A stretch of 24,464 nt of DNA, from contig CAYWJH010000041.1 in assembly GCA_964458555.1 (NCBI GenBank), forward strand, positions 1 through 24,464, given 5' to 3'. Made by a program: the position numbers and the translations under genes. Source of the stretch: SLST01 sp964458555 (lineage in GTDB: Bacteria; Spirochaetota; Spirochaetia; DSM-27196; SLST01). Of this stretch, positions 1-5,727 are shown one piece after another; position 1 is the stretch's first letter; every line of letters begins with the position of its first letter. The notes under the pieces are model-generated. The model ran no database searches, had not been told where the DNA came from, and worked only from the letters and a program-made list of their open reading frames with translations.

Positions 1-210
1 GGCACGAACGCGTACGCGCTGTTCCACCCCGACGATATCGACCGCATAACCCACGACCACGCTGCGACGCTCGAGACGACGGAGAGCCGGGTAACGTACC
101 GCCTCAGGCAGGGCGACGGAAGCTACCGCTGGGCCGGGACGTGCACGACCAGTACGTGGGGGAGGAGCAGGCGAGCAGACGTTCAAGCGCGAGATCTCGC
201 GCGTCCGTAG
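1..210 (+). pseudogene. PAS-domain sensor gene fragment (PAS_3-like), broken
   Basis: Frame 1 is open from the window edge to a TAG at 208-210. Its first ~46 codons read like the second half of a PAS_3 fold: FHPDDIDRI, then a helix, then VTYRLRQGDGSYRW, which matches the family pattern HPDD...YR...DGSYRW. Such domains sit in histidine kinases and diguanylate cyclases. After codon ~46 the similarity stops. The last ~20 codons are Arg-rich, and no further PAS strand, kinase or GGDEF segment follows. The end overlaps the 3' end of the convergent ene-reductase gene by 28 bases. I read this as the 5' part of a sensor gene cut off by a rearrangement or frameshift. The gene's start lies outside the window, so the protein type cannot be named. 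Confidence 0.55.
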
Positions 211-1166
211 AGCGCCTCGCCCACGAGCACGCAGAGCGCGTGACAATCTCTGCAGGCGTGGGCCCCGTGCGGCCAGTACGGGTCGCGCAGGAGCTCGCGG
301 GCGAGGAGCATGACATCGGCCTGGCCGGAGCGCACGATGTGATCCGCCTGCTGCGGCGAGGTAATGAGGCCCACCGCACCGCTCGCGATCCCGGCGCCCG
401 CGAGCCGGCGCGCGAGCTCCACCGAGTCGTCCAGCTTCCAACCCTCGTCGTGCCAGTCGGTCGCAGAGAGACGAACGAGCAGCGGCACCTCCTCCCCGAT
501 CGCCGCGCGCACCGCGGCAACGATCTCCATGAGGAAGCGCGTGCGTCCCTCGAAGTCGCCGCCGTACTCGTCGTCGCGGTCGTTGGCGAGCGGAGAGAGG
601 AACTCGTGGACGAGGTAGCCGTGCGCGCCGTGGATCTCGATCGCATGGAAACCGGCCATGAGCGAACGCGCGGCCGCCGCCGCGAAGGCGTCGACGAGCT
701 CGTGCACCTCGGTCGTCGACAGGCGGCGCGGCACGGGCGAGACGTCGGAGAAGGGACGGTCGGTGGGGGCGACCGGTTCCCACCTGCGGCCCGGTGCCTC
801 GAGCGCGTCGGGCCCTTCCCATGGCGGCGCGGTCGACGCCTTGCGCCCGGCGTGCGCGAGCTGGATCGCCGGTACCGCGCCGTACTCCGCGATGAAGGCG
901 GTTACCCTGCGGAGGCGGTCGACGTGCTCGTCGCTCCAGATGCCCAGATCGGCGTAGGAGATGCGGCCCTCCGGCGTGACGGCGGCAGCCTCGCTCATCA
1001 CGAGCCCGGCGCCGCCCACGGCGCGGCTTCCCAGGTGGACGAGGTGCCAGTCGTCGACGAAGCCGTCCTCGCTCGAGTACTGGCACATGGGCGAGACGAA
1101 GACGCGGTTGCGCGCGGTCACCCCGCGCAGCGTGATGGGTGAGAAGAGGTGGATCGGTTCGCTCAT
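183..1166 (-). CDS. namA: NADH:flavin oxidoreductase, NamA/YqjM-type (OYE family), internally deleted
   Basis: Old Yellow Enzyme family, 327 residues; the family is nearer 340-360. The N-terminus is classical: MSEPIHLFSP, then SPMCQYS with the redox-tuning Cys28 and Tyr30, and EIHGAHGYL with the substrate-binding pair His179/His182. Then come FLSPLANDRDDEYGG and Arg232 in LLVRLSA. After LARRLAGAG (about residue 259) the chain jumps directly to IASGAVGLITSP. The intervening ~35-45 residues, usually containing a (D/S)SGG loop and the PxxPGYQVPFA segment, are missing in frame. The C-terminus after RDPYWP is also atypical (Cys/Arg-rich) and lacks the YERGW-type tail that carries the arginine finger in YqjM. 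No Shine-Dalgarno precedes the ATG. The start is fixed by homology. The ancestral enzyme would reduce activated alkenes with NAD(P)H; this copy is probably inactive. Confidence 0.85.
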   Translation of the reverse strand: MSEPIHLFSPITLRGVTARNRVFVSPMCQYSSEDGFVDDWHLVHLGSRAVGGAGLVMSEAAAVTPEGRISYADLGIWSDEHVDRLRRVTAFIAEYGAVPAIQLAHAGRKASTAPPWEGPDALEAPGRRWEPVAPTDRPFSDVSPVPRRLSTTEVHELVDAFAAAAARSLMAGFHAIEIHGAHGYLVHEFLSPLANDRDDEYGGDFEGRTRFLMEIVAAVRAAIGEEVPLLVRLSATDWHDEGWKLDDSVELARRLAGAGIASGAVGLITSPQQADHIVRSGQADVMLLARELLRDPYWPHGAHACRDCHALCVLVGEALYGRARSRA

Positions 1167-1172
1167 CGGCAC

Positions 1173-1178
1173 AAGATA
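1173..1178 (-). promoter_or_regulatory. Candidate -10 element of the ene-reductase gene (possible leaderless start)
   Basis: On the minus strand TATCTT ends six bases before the ATG, which would put transcription initiation at or next to the start codon. There is no purine-rich ribosome-binding site upstream. A TTACAC hexamer 19 bases further up is a poor -35. Prediction from pattern only. Confidence 0.35.
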
Positions 1179-1239
1179 GCGACGGGAGCTGGGGATCGTG
1201 TAACCACCGGCCGATTCGATCCTACCCACCGAGCGCCGC

Positions 1240-1255
1240 TGGCAGACTTCTTGCA
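1240..1255 (+). promoter_or_regulatory. Candidate sigma-54 (-24/-12) promoter for the glycosylase gene
   Basis: TGGCAGACTTCTTGCA matches the RpoN pattern TGGCACG-N4-TTGCA at most positions. It has the required GG (1241-1242) and GC (1253-1254) exactly ten bases apart. Initiation about 12 bases downstream of the GC would give a very short leader that still holds the GGAGG at 1267-1271. No RpoN activator gene is visible in the window. Confidence 0.35.
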
Positions 1256-1276
1256 GCTTCATGCTCGGAGGCCGCC

Positions 1277-2059
1277 ATGCCCGAGCTCCCAGACGTAGCG
1301 TACCTGCGCGAGTACGCGCAGGCCACGAGCCTTCATCGCACGATCGCAGCCACGTCGCTCGGCGGCGAGCGCCTGCTCGCCGACACGAGCCGACAGCTCC
1401 TCGCACGCCGACTGAAGGGCGACGCGTTCGACGCGGCCCGACGCCACGGGAAGCACCTCTTCCTCACGCTGCGCGATTCCGGCGGGGCCCTGATGCTGCA
1501 CTTCGGCATGACCGGCACGCTGCGCGCGTACAGCAGCGGCGAGACGCCGGAGCACACGCAGCTCGCGATCGCCTTCGCAGACGGCTCTCACCTCGCCTAC
1601 GTGAACACGCGCATGCTCGGACAGATCGCGATCGTGGACGGCATTGACGAGTACGTGCGGGCGCAGGGCCTCGGCCCGGATGCCCTCGCGATCTCGCTCA
1701 CGGCGCTCGAGGAGATCATGCGCGGCGGACGCGGCGCGATCAAGAGCACGCTCATGAACCAGAGCAGGCTCGCCGGTCTGGGCAACATCTACACCGACGA
1801 GGTGCTCTTCCACGCGGGAATCGATCCGCGCCGCGCGTGCAGCGACGTCGACGACGAGGATCTCGAGCGGCTGCACGCGAAGATAGGCGAGGTGTGCTGG
1901 ACCGCGATCGACGCGCACGCGGACCCCGAGCGGATGCCGCAGTCGTGGTTGATCCACCATCGTTCGCCGGGCGAGACGTGTCCGGTATGCGGTGGAACGG
2001 TCACGAAAGCGACCATAGGGGGGCGCAGCGCCTATCTTTGCGAGCGCTGTCAGCGCTAA
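1277..2059 (+). CDS. DNA glycosylase/AP lyase, Fpg/Nei family
   Basis: Base-excision repair enzyme of 260 residues, close to the usual ~270. It begins MPELPDV, supplying the N-terminal Pro2 nucleophile (after Met removal) and Glu3. RRHGKHLFL carries the conserved beta-hairpin Lys59 and is followed by HFGMTG. NQSRLAGLGNIYTDEVLFHAGIDP is the helix-two-turn-helix DNA-binding signature. The C-terminus is a complete zinc finger, Cys235-X2-Cys238-X16-Cys255-X2-Cys258, with Arg250 in the GGRSAY loop. Position 6 is Asp where classical Fpg has MPELPEV, so the choice between oxidised-purine and pyrimidine substrates is open. The start is set by GGAGG at 1267-1271; upstream in-frame ATGs precede the conserved N-terminus and would block the Pro nucleophile. 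The next gene follows after 8 bases. Confidence 0.93.
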   Translation: MPELPDVAYLREYAQATSLHRTIAATSLGGERLLADTSRQLLARRLKGDAFDAARRHGKHLFLTLRDSGGALMLHFGMTGTLRAYSSGETPEHTQLAIAFADGSHLAYVNTRMLGQIAIVDGIDEYVRAQGLGPDALAISLTALEEIMRGGRGAIKSTLMNQSRLAGLGNIYTDEVLFHAGIDPRRACSDVDDEDLERLHAKIGEVCWTAIDAHADPERMPQSWLIHHRSPGETCPVCGGTVTKATIGGRSAYLCERCQR

Positions 2060-2067
2060 GATGAAGC

Positions 2068-2859
2068 ATGATCATCACCGTTCTCCTGGAAAACTCGGCG
2101 ACGTCCGCTGATCTCGCGAGCGAGCACGGGCTCTCGCTCTGGATCGAATCCGACGGACATACCATCCTCTTCGACACCGGGGCCTCCGCAGCATTCGCGG
2201 AGAACGCCCAGGATCTGGGGATCGATCTCGCGCAGGCCGATGCAATCGTCCTGTCGCACGGCCACTACGATCACGCCGGCGGGCTCGCCCGCGCGCTCGA
2301 CGCGACCGGCGCGCCTCTGTACGCCGGGTCGAACGTGAGCAAGCCGAAGGCCGCTCGCTCCCCGCAGGGGATGCGCGATATCGGCTTCGATCCGACCGTG
2401 CTGCGCGGGCGCGAGGACCGGCTCCGGACGGTCGAAGGCCGCTGCGACCTCTTCCCCGGCGTCGAGATCGTACCGGCGGCGCCACTGAAGCACGATCCGC
2501 CGTCGGACAACCGGCGGCTGCTGCGCGAGGCGGACGACGGCTACGAGCCCGACCCGTTCGAGGACGAGCTCTCCCTGCTCCTGCAAACGCCGGCCGGCGC
2601 GGTCCTCGTGACCGGGTGTTCTCACCGCGGGATCGCGAACATCTACGAGGCGGCCGACGTGGATGTTCACGCGGTCGTGGGCGGCCTGCACCTGAGTCAC
2701 GAGTCGGACGAGGAGGTGCGCGCGGTGGCCCACCTCCTCCACGGGGCCCGCGAGCTCGACGTGGGCCACTGCACCGGAGATGCGGCGGCTCAGGTCCTCG
2801 CGCGCGAGCTGCCCGGCCGTGTGCACGGCATTCCCGCCGGTACGGTGCTCACGTTCTGA
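2068..2859 (+). CDS. Metallo-beta-lactamase-fold hydrolase (COG1237 / MJ0301-like)
   Basis: Cytoplasmic protein of 263 residues with the full MBL signature. ILFDTGAS is followed by VLSHGHYDHAGGL, giving the HxHxDH zinc motif His64, His66, Asp68, His69. A further metal His lies in VTGCSHRGIANI and another in VVGGLHLS near the C-terminus. The layout and length match the COG1237 group, often annotated as 7,8-dihydropterin-6-methyl-4-(beta-D-ribofuranosyl)aminobenzene-5'-phosphate synthase, a name transferred from methanogen pterin biosynthesis. The true substrate in bacteria is generally unknown, and I see nothing here to fix it. It lies 8 bases after the DNA glycosylase gene on the same strand, so it is probably cotranscribed. 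The position beside a repair gene does not by itself imply a repair role. Confidence 0.88.
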   Translation: MIITVLLENSATSADLASEHGLSLWIESDGHTILFDTGASAAFAENAQDLGIDLAQADAIVLSHGHYDHAGGLARALDATGAPLYAGSNVSKPKAARSPQGMRDIGFDPTVLRGREDRLRTVEGRCDLFPGVEIVPAAPLKHDPPSDNRRLLREADDGYEPDPFEDELSLLLQTPAGAVLVTGCSHRGIANIYEAADVDVHAVVGGLHLSHESDEEVRAVAHLLHGARELDVGHCTGDAAAQVLARELPGRVHGIPAGTVLTF

Positions 2860-3059
2860 TCACCGATCGGGAGACCACCACCCGTCGAACTGCCACTCGG
2901 GGACGTAGCGCCCGTCCTGCTCGGAGAAGGCGAACGACTCGTGGTCCGGCGTCCAGTTGTTGAACGGGCCGGCGAGGTAGAGGGTCGCGTCATCGGGCGT
3001 CGACGCGGGATGTTGGCGATGACCCGAATGGGTAGTGCGGGTAGCGGAACGGTTGTCAA
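2860..3059 (-). pseudogene. CBM48/AMPK-type glycan-binding module remnant, frameshifted
   Basis: On the minus strand, codons ending at a TGA (2860-2862) read ATLYLAGPFNNWTPD and then a DGRYVPEWQFDGWW-like tail. This resembles the glycogen-binding E-set module (YVAGxFNNWxP, then a strand ending in DGxWxPDP). The frame has no ATG, GTG or TTG before an upstream stop at 3082-3084. A neighbouring frame carries the expected preceding strand, LPIRVIANIP, and opens with a TTG at 3057-3059 that overlaps the PRTase stop codon as TTGA. Joining the two needs a one-base shift near 3000-3006. I therefore read it as a short, translationally coupled gene broken by a single indel, or else a sequencing indel. 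The module is also shorter than usual. Carbohydrate binding is inferred from the pattern only. Confidence 0.5.
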
Positions 3060-3700
3060 CCGCCTGCGGCGAGCAGGCGCCTCACCTCGTCGTTCGACGT
3101 CTGGCCGAACTCCTCGTACCACTGTCCCACCGCCGCGAAGCTGGGCGGAGCCATGAGACAGACGACGTCGTCTGCAAGCTGCCGAACACGTTCGACCGCC
3201 TGCTCAGACGCGACGGGGACGCCGACGGTTATCTGCCGGGCGCCCGACTCGCGCACCGCGCGGACGGCAGCGGCCATGCTCGCACCGGTGGCAAGCCCGT
3301 CGTCAACGAGGATCGCGGTCCTGCCGTCCGGGTCGATCCGGGCGTGATCGCCACGGATGTCTTCTTCCTGCACAGCAAGCTCGTCCTCTTCGGCCCCGGC
3401 ACGCTCGGAGATTTCGTCGCGGGAGAGACCCATCGAGCTCGCGACCCGATCGTTGACGACCAGGCCGCCCACGCTCGTGATGGCGCCGACGGCGAGCTCC
3501 GGGTTCCCGGGCGCACCGACCTTTCGCACGACGATGACGTCGAGTGGAAGGTCGAGCGCCCGCGAGACCTCGGCTGCGACCGGAACGCCGCCGCGGGCGA
3601 GGCCGTAGACGACGGCATCGCGATCGTCGGCGAAGCGGTCGAGCTCCTCGGCCAGCATCCGTCCCGCCTCTTCACGGTTTCTGTACGCGCGTGTGTTCAT
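3056..3700 (-). CDS. Phosphoribosyltransferase-fold protein (COG1926-like)
   Basis: Protein of 214 residues, normal for this family. The type I PRTase signature is intact: RTAILVDDGLATGASMAAA, with the acidic pair Asp133/Asp134 and the PPi/phosphate loop ATGAS at residues 137-141. The front half has VVYGLARGGVPVAAEV and the flexible-hood segment LDVIVVRKVGAPGNPELAVGA, both typical of COG1926 proteins. The C-terminus FGQTSNDEVRRLL also matches. These proteins are commonly annotated as predicted phosphoribosyltransferases, but a nucleobase substrate is rarely shown. No ribosome-binding site precedes the ATG, and a TATCCT hexamer ends six bases upstream, so the mRNA may be leaderless. It lies downstream of the histone gene on the same strand, with a GC hairpin between them. 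Confidence 0.88.
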   Translation of the reverse strand: MNTRAYRNREEAGRMLAEELDRFADDRDAVVYGLARGGVPVAAEVSRALDLPLDVIVVRKVGAPGNPELAVGAITSVGGLVVNDRVASSMGLSRDEISERAGAEEDELAVQEEDIRGDHARIDPDGRTAILVDDGLATGASMAAAVRAVRESGARQITVGVPVASEQAVERVRQLADDVVCLMAPPSFAAVGQWYEEFGQTSNDEVRRLLAAGG

Positions 3701-3706
3701 ACCACG

Positions 3707-3712
3707 AGGATA
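3707..3712 (-). promoter_or_regulatory. Candidate -10 element of the PRTase gene
   Basis: TATCCT on the minus strand ends six bases before the ATG, the same geometry as in front of the ene-reductase gene. There is no Shine-Dalgarno sequence and no clear -35. Confidence 0.3.
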
Positions 3713-3744
3713 CCGGCTCTGCGCGATGATGAGAGTAGTCCATA

Positions 3745-3762
3745 CGGCCGGGTCTTCGGCCG
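3745..3762 (-). terminator. GC hairpin between histone and PRTase genes
   Basis: CGGCCG, a six-base loop, then CGGCCG form a perfect six-pair stem 14 bases beyond the histone stop codon. There is no run of U after it in the minus-strand transcript. It could be a weak terminator or a 3'-end stabiliser rather than a classical intrinsic terminator. Confidence 0.3.
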
Positions 3763-3775
3763 CCGGCCGGCACGA

Positions 3776-3964
3776 CTACGCGAAGTCCTTCTCCTGCACC
3801 GTCTTCCGCTTATCGGCCCTGGCGCTCTCGATGGCGGCGTCGCACATGTCACGAATCTTGTCCGAAAGCGCGTCGAATACGGCCCCGGAGCACTTGAGGT
3901 CGCCCTTGTCCCTGATGTACGCCTTTACCTTCGATGCAACAACCAGGTTTTCCCTGTCACTCAT
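3776..3964 (-). CDS. Bacterial histone-fold protein (single-domain, 62 aa)
   Basis: Small protein beginning MSDRENLVVASKVKAYIRDKG. Three segments fit a minimal histone fold: helix 1 (about residues 8-19), the long central helix 2 (about 26-50, SGAVFDALSDKI onward), and a very short helix 3 (about 57-61). Loop 2 reads DKRKTV, the classic histone RKT motif (Arg53, Lys54, Thr55), and Asp60 sits where the Arg-Asp clamp partner lies. The shortened helix 3 is typical of bacterial histones such as Bdellovibrio Bd0055 and relatives reported in Leptospira. The likely role is DNA binding and nucleoid organisation as a dimer. The start is chosen by AAGGAG seven bases upstream and by the conserved N-terminus; a longer in-frame start at 4054 adds unrelated residues. 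It diverges from the PII-antiporter operon, sharing a 143-base AT-richer control region. Confidence 0.85.
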   Translation of the reverse strand: MSDRENLVVASKVKAYIRDKGDLKCSGAVFDALSDKIRDMCDAAIESARADKRKTVQEKDFA

Positions 3965-4048
3965 GCTGTTCTCCTTCCCTGATAAAGATTGCCCTATACT
4001 ATACTCCCTTTGCGACCTCGTCTCCCCCTTCGGGGCCGCTTCTTTCGG

Positions 4049-4078
4049 CTCCAAAAACCTCCAACCACCTTCAAATAA
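4049..4078 (+). repeat. Three in-phase 10-bp direct repeats upstream of the PII-antiporter promoter
   Basis: CTCCAAAAAC (4049-4058), CTCCAACCAC (4059-4068) and CTTCAAATAA (4069-4078) are head-to-tail repeats with exactly one helical turn between them. The third overlaps the -35 hexamer. This geometry is typical of sites for winged-helix response regulators or other proteins that bind side by side as activators or repressors. The regulator is not in the window. Confidence 0.5.
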
Positions 4079-4098
4079 GCGCGCACGGAGACTATAAT
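4070..4098 (+). promoter_or_regulatory. Sigma-70-type promoter of the PII-antiporter operon
   Basis: TTCAAA (4070-4075), a 17-base spacer, and a perfect TATAAT (4093-4098). Initiation about seven bases later falls within a few bases of the ATG at 4108. The sequence in between is pyrimidine-rich with no Shine-Dalgarno, so the mRNA is predicted to be leaderless or nearly so. Confidence 0.7.
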
Positions 4099-4107
4099 TC
4101 CCCCTCC

Positions 4108-4485
4108 ATGAGGTTGATCGTCTTCGTGCTGAACAGAGAGGAACTCCTCGAGCGTGTCCTCGAAGCCTACGTCGAAGTGGGCATTACGGGAGCGACCATT
4201 CTCGACTCCGAAGGCATGGGCCGGTTCCTCACCTACGAGGTGCCGCTGTTCGCGGACTTCAAGGGATTCATGAAGGGCAACAAACCGTACAACAAGACGA
4301 TCCTGTCCGTCGTCGAGGACGACTCGCTGGTCGAGGAATTGAGGTCAATCCTCGACGAGGTCTGCGGCGGGCTCTCCGCGCCGGGGACCGGTATCCTCTT
4401 CTCCGTACCGATCGACTTCGCGGTCGGACTGGTGGGTCAGCAACCACCGCCCGACGGCGGCAGCGAAAGCGAGGCAGAGCCGTGA
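4108..4485 (+). CDS. PII-like regulatory protein heading the antiporter operon
   Basis: Protein of 125 residues with the ferredoxin-like alpha/beta pattern of PII signalling proteins. Strand 1 is MRLIVFVLNREE, followed by helix 1 and VGITGATILDSEGMGRF. A T-loop-like segment (about residues 37-65, YEVPLFADFKGFMKGNKPYN) leads into TILSVVEDDSLVEELRSILDEV. The segment APGTGILFSVPIDFAVGL resembles the B-loop/C-terminal strand that contacts nucleotide in PII. It lacks the YRG(A/S) uridylylation Tyr of GlnB, so it belongs among the PII-like proteins found beside transporters. An acidic, Pro-rich tail closes the protein. As first gene of the operon, joined by a GTGA overlap to the EIIA gene, it probably binds a nucleotide or other small ligand and controls the antiporter. 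The ligand cannot be predicted. Confidence 0.78.
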   Translation: MRLIVFVLNREELLERVLEAYVEVGITGATILDSEGMGRFLTYEVPLFADFKGFMKGNKPYNKTILSVVEDDSLVEELRSILDEVCGGLSAPGTGILFSVPIDFAVGLVGQQPPPDGGSESEAEP

Positions 4486-4943
4486 TCGATTCGATTGTCG
4501 ATGTGCTGGATGAGTCGTGCGTGAAGCTCGAGATCACCGCGCGCAAGAAGCCGGAGATCATCCGGGAGCTCGTGGAGGTACTCGCCGCCGCCGAAAAGGT
4601 GAGCGACGCGGACGAGGTCACCCGCAGAGTACTCGAACGCGAGGAGATGACCACCACCGGAATCGGAGGCGGAATCGCAATCCCTCACTGTTTGAGCGTC
4701 GCCGCACCGGAGACGACGCTCGCGTTCGGTCGCCGGCTCTCCGGCGCGAAGTTCGACGCGGTCGACAAGCGGCCGGTCCGGCTGTTCTTCCTCATGGTCG
4801 GCCCCCCGGGAGCTCATAACGAGCACTTGCGCTTGTTGAGCAGGCTCGCTCGCTACCTGCACGACCCGCGCCTCAAGCAGGCGCTCCTCGATGCCGAAGA
4901 CCCTACGACGGTCGTCTCGGTCTTCGCCGAACGCGAGGGCTGA
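4482..4943 (+). CDS. PTS EIIA type-2 domain protein (fructose/PtsN-like)
   Basis: A 153-residue single-domain EIIA of the fructose/mannitol/Ntr type, the normal length. The active-site segment is TTGIGGGIAIPH, with the phosphorylatable His69, preceded by REEMTTTG and followed by the expected beta-rich core (RLFFLMVGPPGAHNEHLRLLSRLAR). The start is GTG at 4482, overlapping the PII-like stop codon as GTGA. No EIIB, EIIC, EI or HPr gene is nearby, so a sugar transport role is unlikely. In its place between a PII-like gene and antiporter subunits it fits a regulatory role, as EIIA-Ntr has in potassium transport control in enteric bacteria. The stop codon is followed after two bases by the mrpE start. 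Regulation of the antiporter by its phosphorylation state is inference. Confidence 0.88.
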   Translation: MIDSIVDVLDESCVKLEITARKKPEIIRELVEVLAAAEKVSDADEVTRRVLEREEMTTTGIGGGIAIPHCLSVAAPETTLAFGRRLSGAKFDAVDKRPVRLFFLMVGPPGAHNEHLRLLSRLARYLHDPRLKQALLDAEDPTTVVSVFAEREG

Positions 4944-4945
4944 CC

Positions 4946-5458
4946 ATGACGCGCTGGAGCCGATGGAACATCGTCCGGGTCGCGGTGACCACGGCCTACC
5001 TGATGATCGGGTGGCTCCTGTTCACCTGGAACCTCTCGACGGGGTCGCTCGCCCTCGGACTCGTTCACAGCACCATCGTCGCACTGCTCACGTTTCCGGT
5101 GTTCGTTGAAAGCGACGAGGCGGCCCGCCGTTCGCATCTGCCCCGCGTCGAGCTCCTGGGGGTGTTCGTGCTCGTGCTCGTGTTCAACATGTACGTCGCG
5201 AGCTTCAAGGTTCTCTGGCAAATCCTTCGCGGACGCATCAACCCCGGGGTGGTTCACTTCCGCACGAGGCTGCGCACCGACATCGCCCGCGTCGCGCTCA
5301 CGAGCTCGATCACGCTGACCCCCGGGACGATCACGCTCTACCTCGACGACGACCATCTGATCGTCCACTGGCTCGACGCGAGGACGACGCACTCGAAGTA
5401 CGCGAGCAAGCTCGTCGCCGACCCCTACGAGCGACTCCTGAGGCGCATATGGGCGTAG
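4946..5458 (+). CDS. mrpE: Mrp/MBH-type antiporter subunit E (MrpE/MbhA)
   Basis: Membrane protein of 170 residues of the MnhE/MrpE family. Two hydrophobic segments lie near the N-terminus (about residues 15-50), and a third in LLGVFVLVLVFNMYVASFKVLW. The conserved cytoplasmic core follows: FRTRLRTDIARVALTSSITLTPGTITLYLDDDHLIVHWLD. The pair TSSITLTPGT and the later H-W are hallmarks of the family. In MBH hydrogenase operons the equivalent subunit is MbhA, the first antiporter gene, as here. It is needed for assembly of the Na+/H+ antiporter complex rather than for ion conduction itself. The 3' end overlaps mrpF by ten bases. Confidence 0.93.
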   Translation: MTRWSRWNIVRVAVTTAYLMIGWLLFTWNLSTGSLALGLVHSTIVALLTFPVFVESDEAARRSHLPRVELLGVFVLVLVFNMYVASFKVLWQILRGRINPGVVHFRTRLRTDIARVALTSSITLTPGTITLYLDDDHLIVHWLDARTTHSKYASKLVADPYERLLRRIWA

Positions 5459-5727
5459 CCATGGACGACCTCCTGCTGTACACGATCTACTTCTTCCTCG
5501 GCTCGACGATCGTGAGCATCGTTCGCGTCTTGATCGGCCCGACGACCGCCGACCGCATGACCGGACTCAACCTCGTGTCGGCGCAGATCCTCGCGCTGCT
5601 CGTGCTCTACGCCGTCCGCGAGGGGCGATCGAACTACCTGGACGTCGCGCTCGTCTACGACATCTTCGGGTTCATAGGCATCCTCGCGATGGCGCGGTAC
5701 TTCCGCGGAAGGACGGAGCGATCATGA
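5449..5727 (+). CDS. mrpF: Mrp/MBH-type antiporter subunit F (MrpF/MbhB)
   Basis: Small protein of 92 residues with three predicted membrane helices. The family signature VRVLIGPTTADRMTGLNL follows helix 1, and YLDVALVYDIFGFIGILAMARYF forms the last helix. The start at 5449 has GAGG five bases upstream and overlaps mrpE by ten bases; an alternative ATG at 5461 would remove four residues and has a poorer ribosome site. In Mrp complexes this subunit lies beside MrpG and the MrpA C-terminal part, and acidic residues of the last helices are linked to sodium movement. Overlap with mrpG is ATGA, indicating coupled translation. Confidence 0.92.
   Translation: MGVAMDDLLLYTIYFFLGSTIVSIVRVLIGPTTADRMTGLNLVSAQILALLVLYAVREGRSNYLDVALVYDIFGFIGILAMARYFRGRTERS

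Noticed and set aside
1139..1276. Upstream N-terminal extension of the DNA glycosylase frame.
   Set aside because: Fpg/Nei enzymes need Pro2 as nucleophile; MPELPDV at 1277 with GGAGG upstream is the real start.
3965..4054. N-terminal extension of the histone-fold protein to 92 residues.
   Set aside because: The extra residues cover the ribosome site and promoter region and are absent from the histone fold; AAGGAG precedes the ATG at 3964.
4482..4943. EIIA gene as part of a sugar-uptake PTS.
   Set aside because: No EIIB, EIIC, EI or HPr genes nearby; the flanking genes are regulatory and antiporter genes, so a control role fits better.
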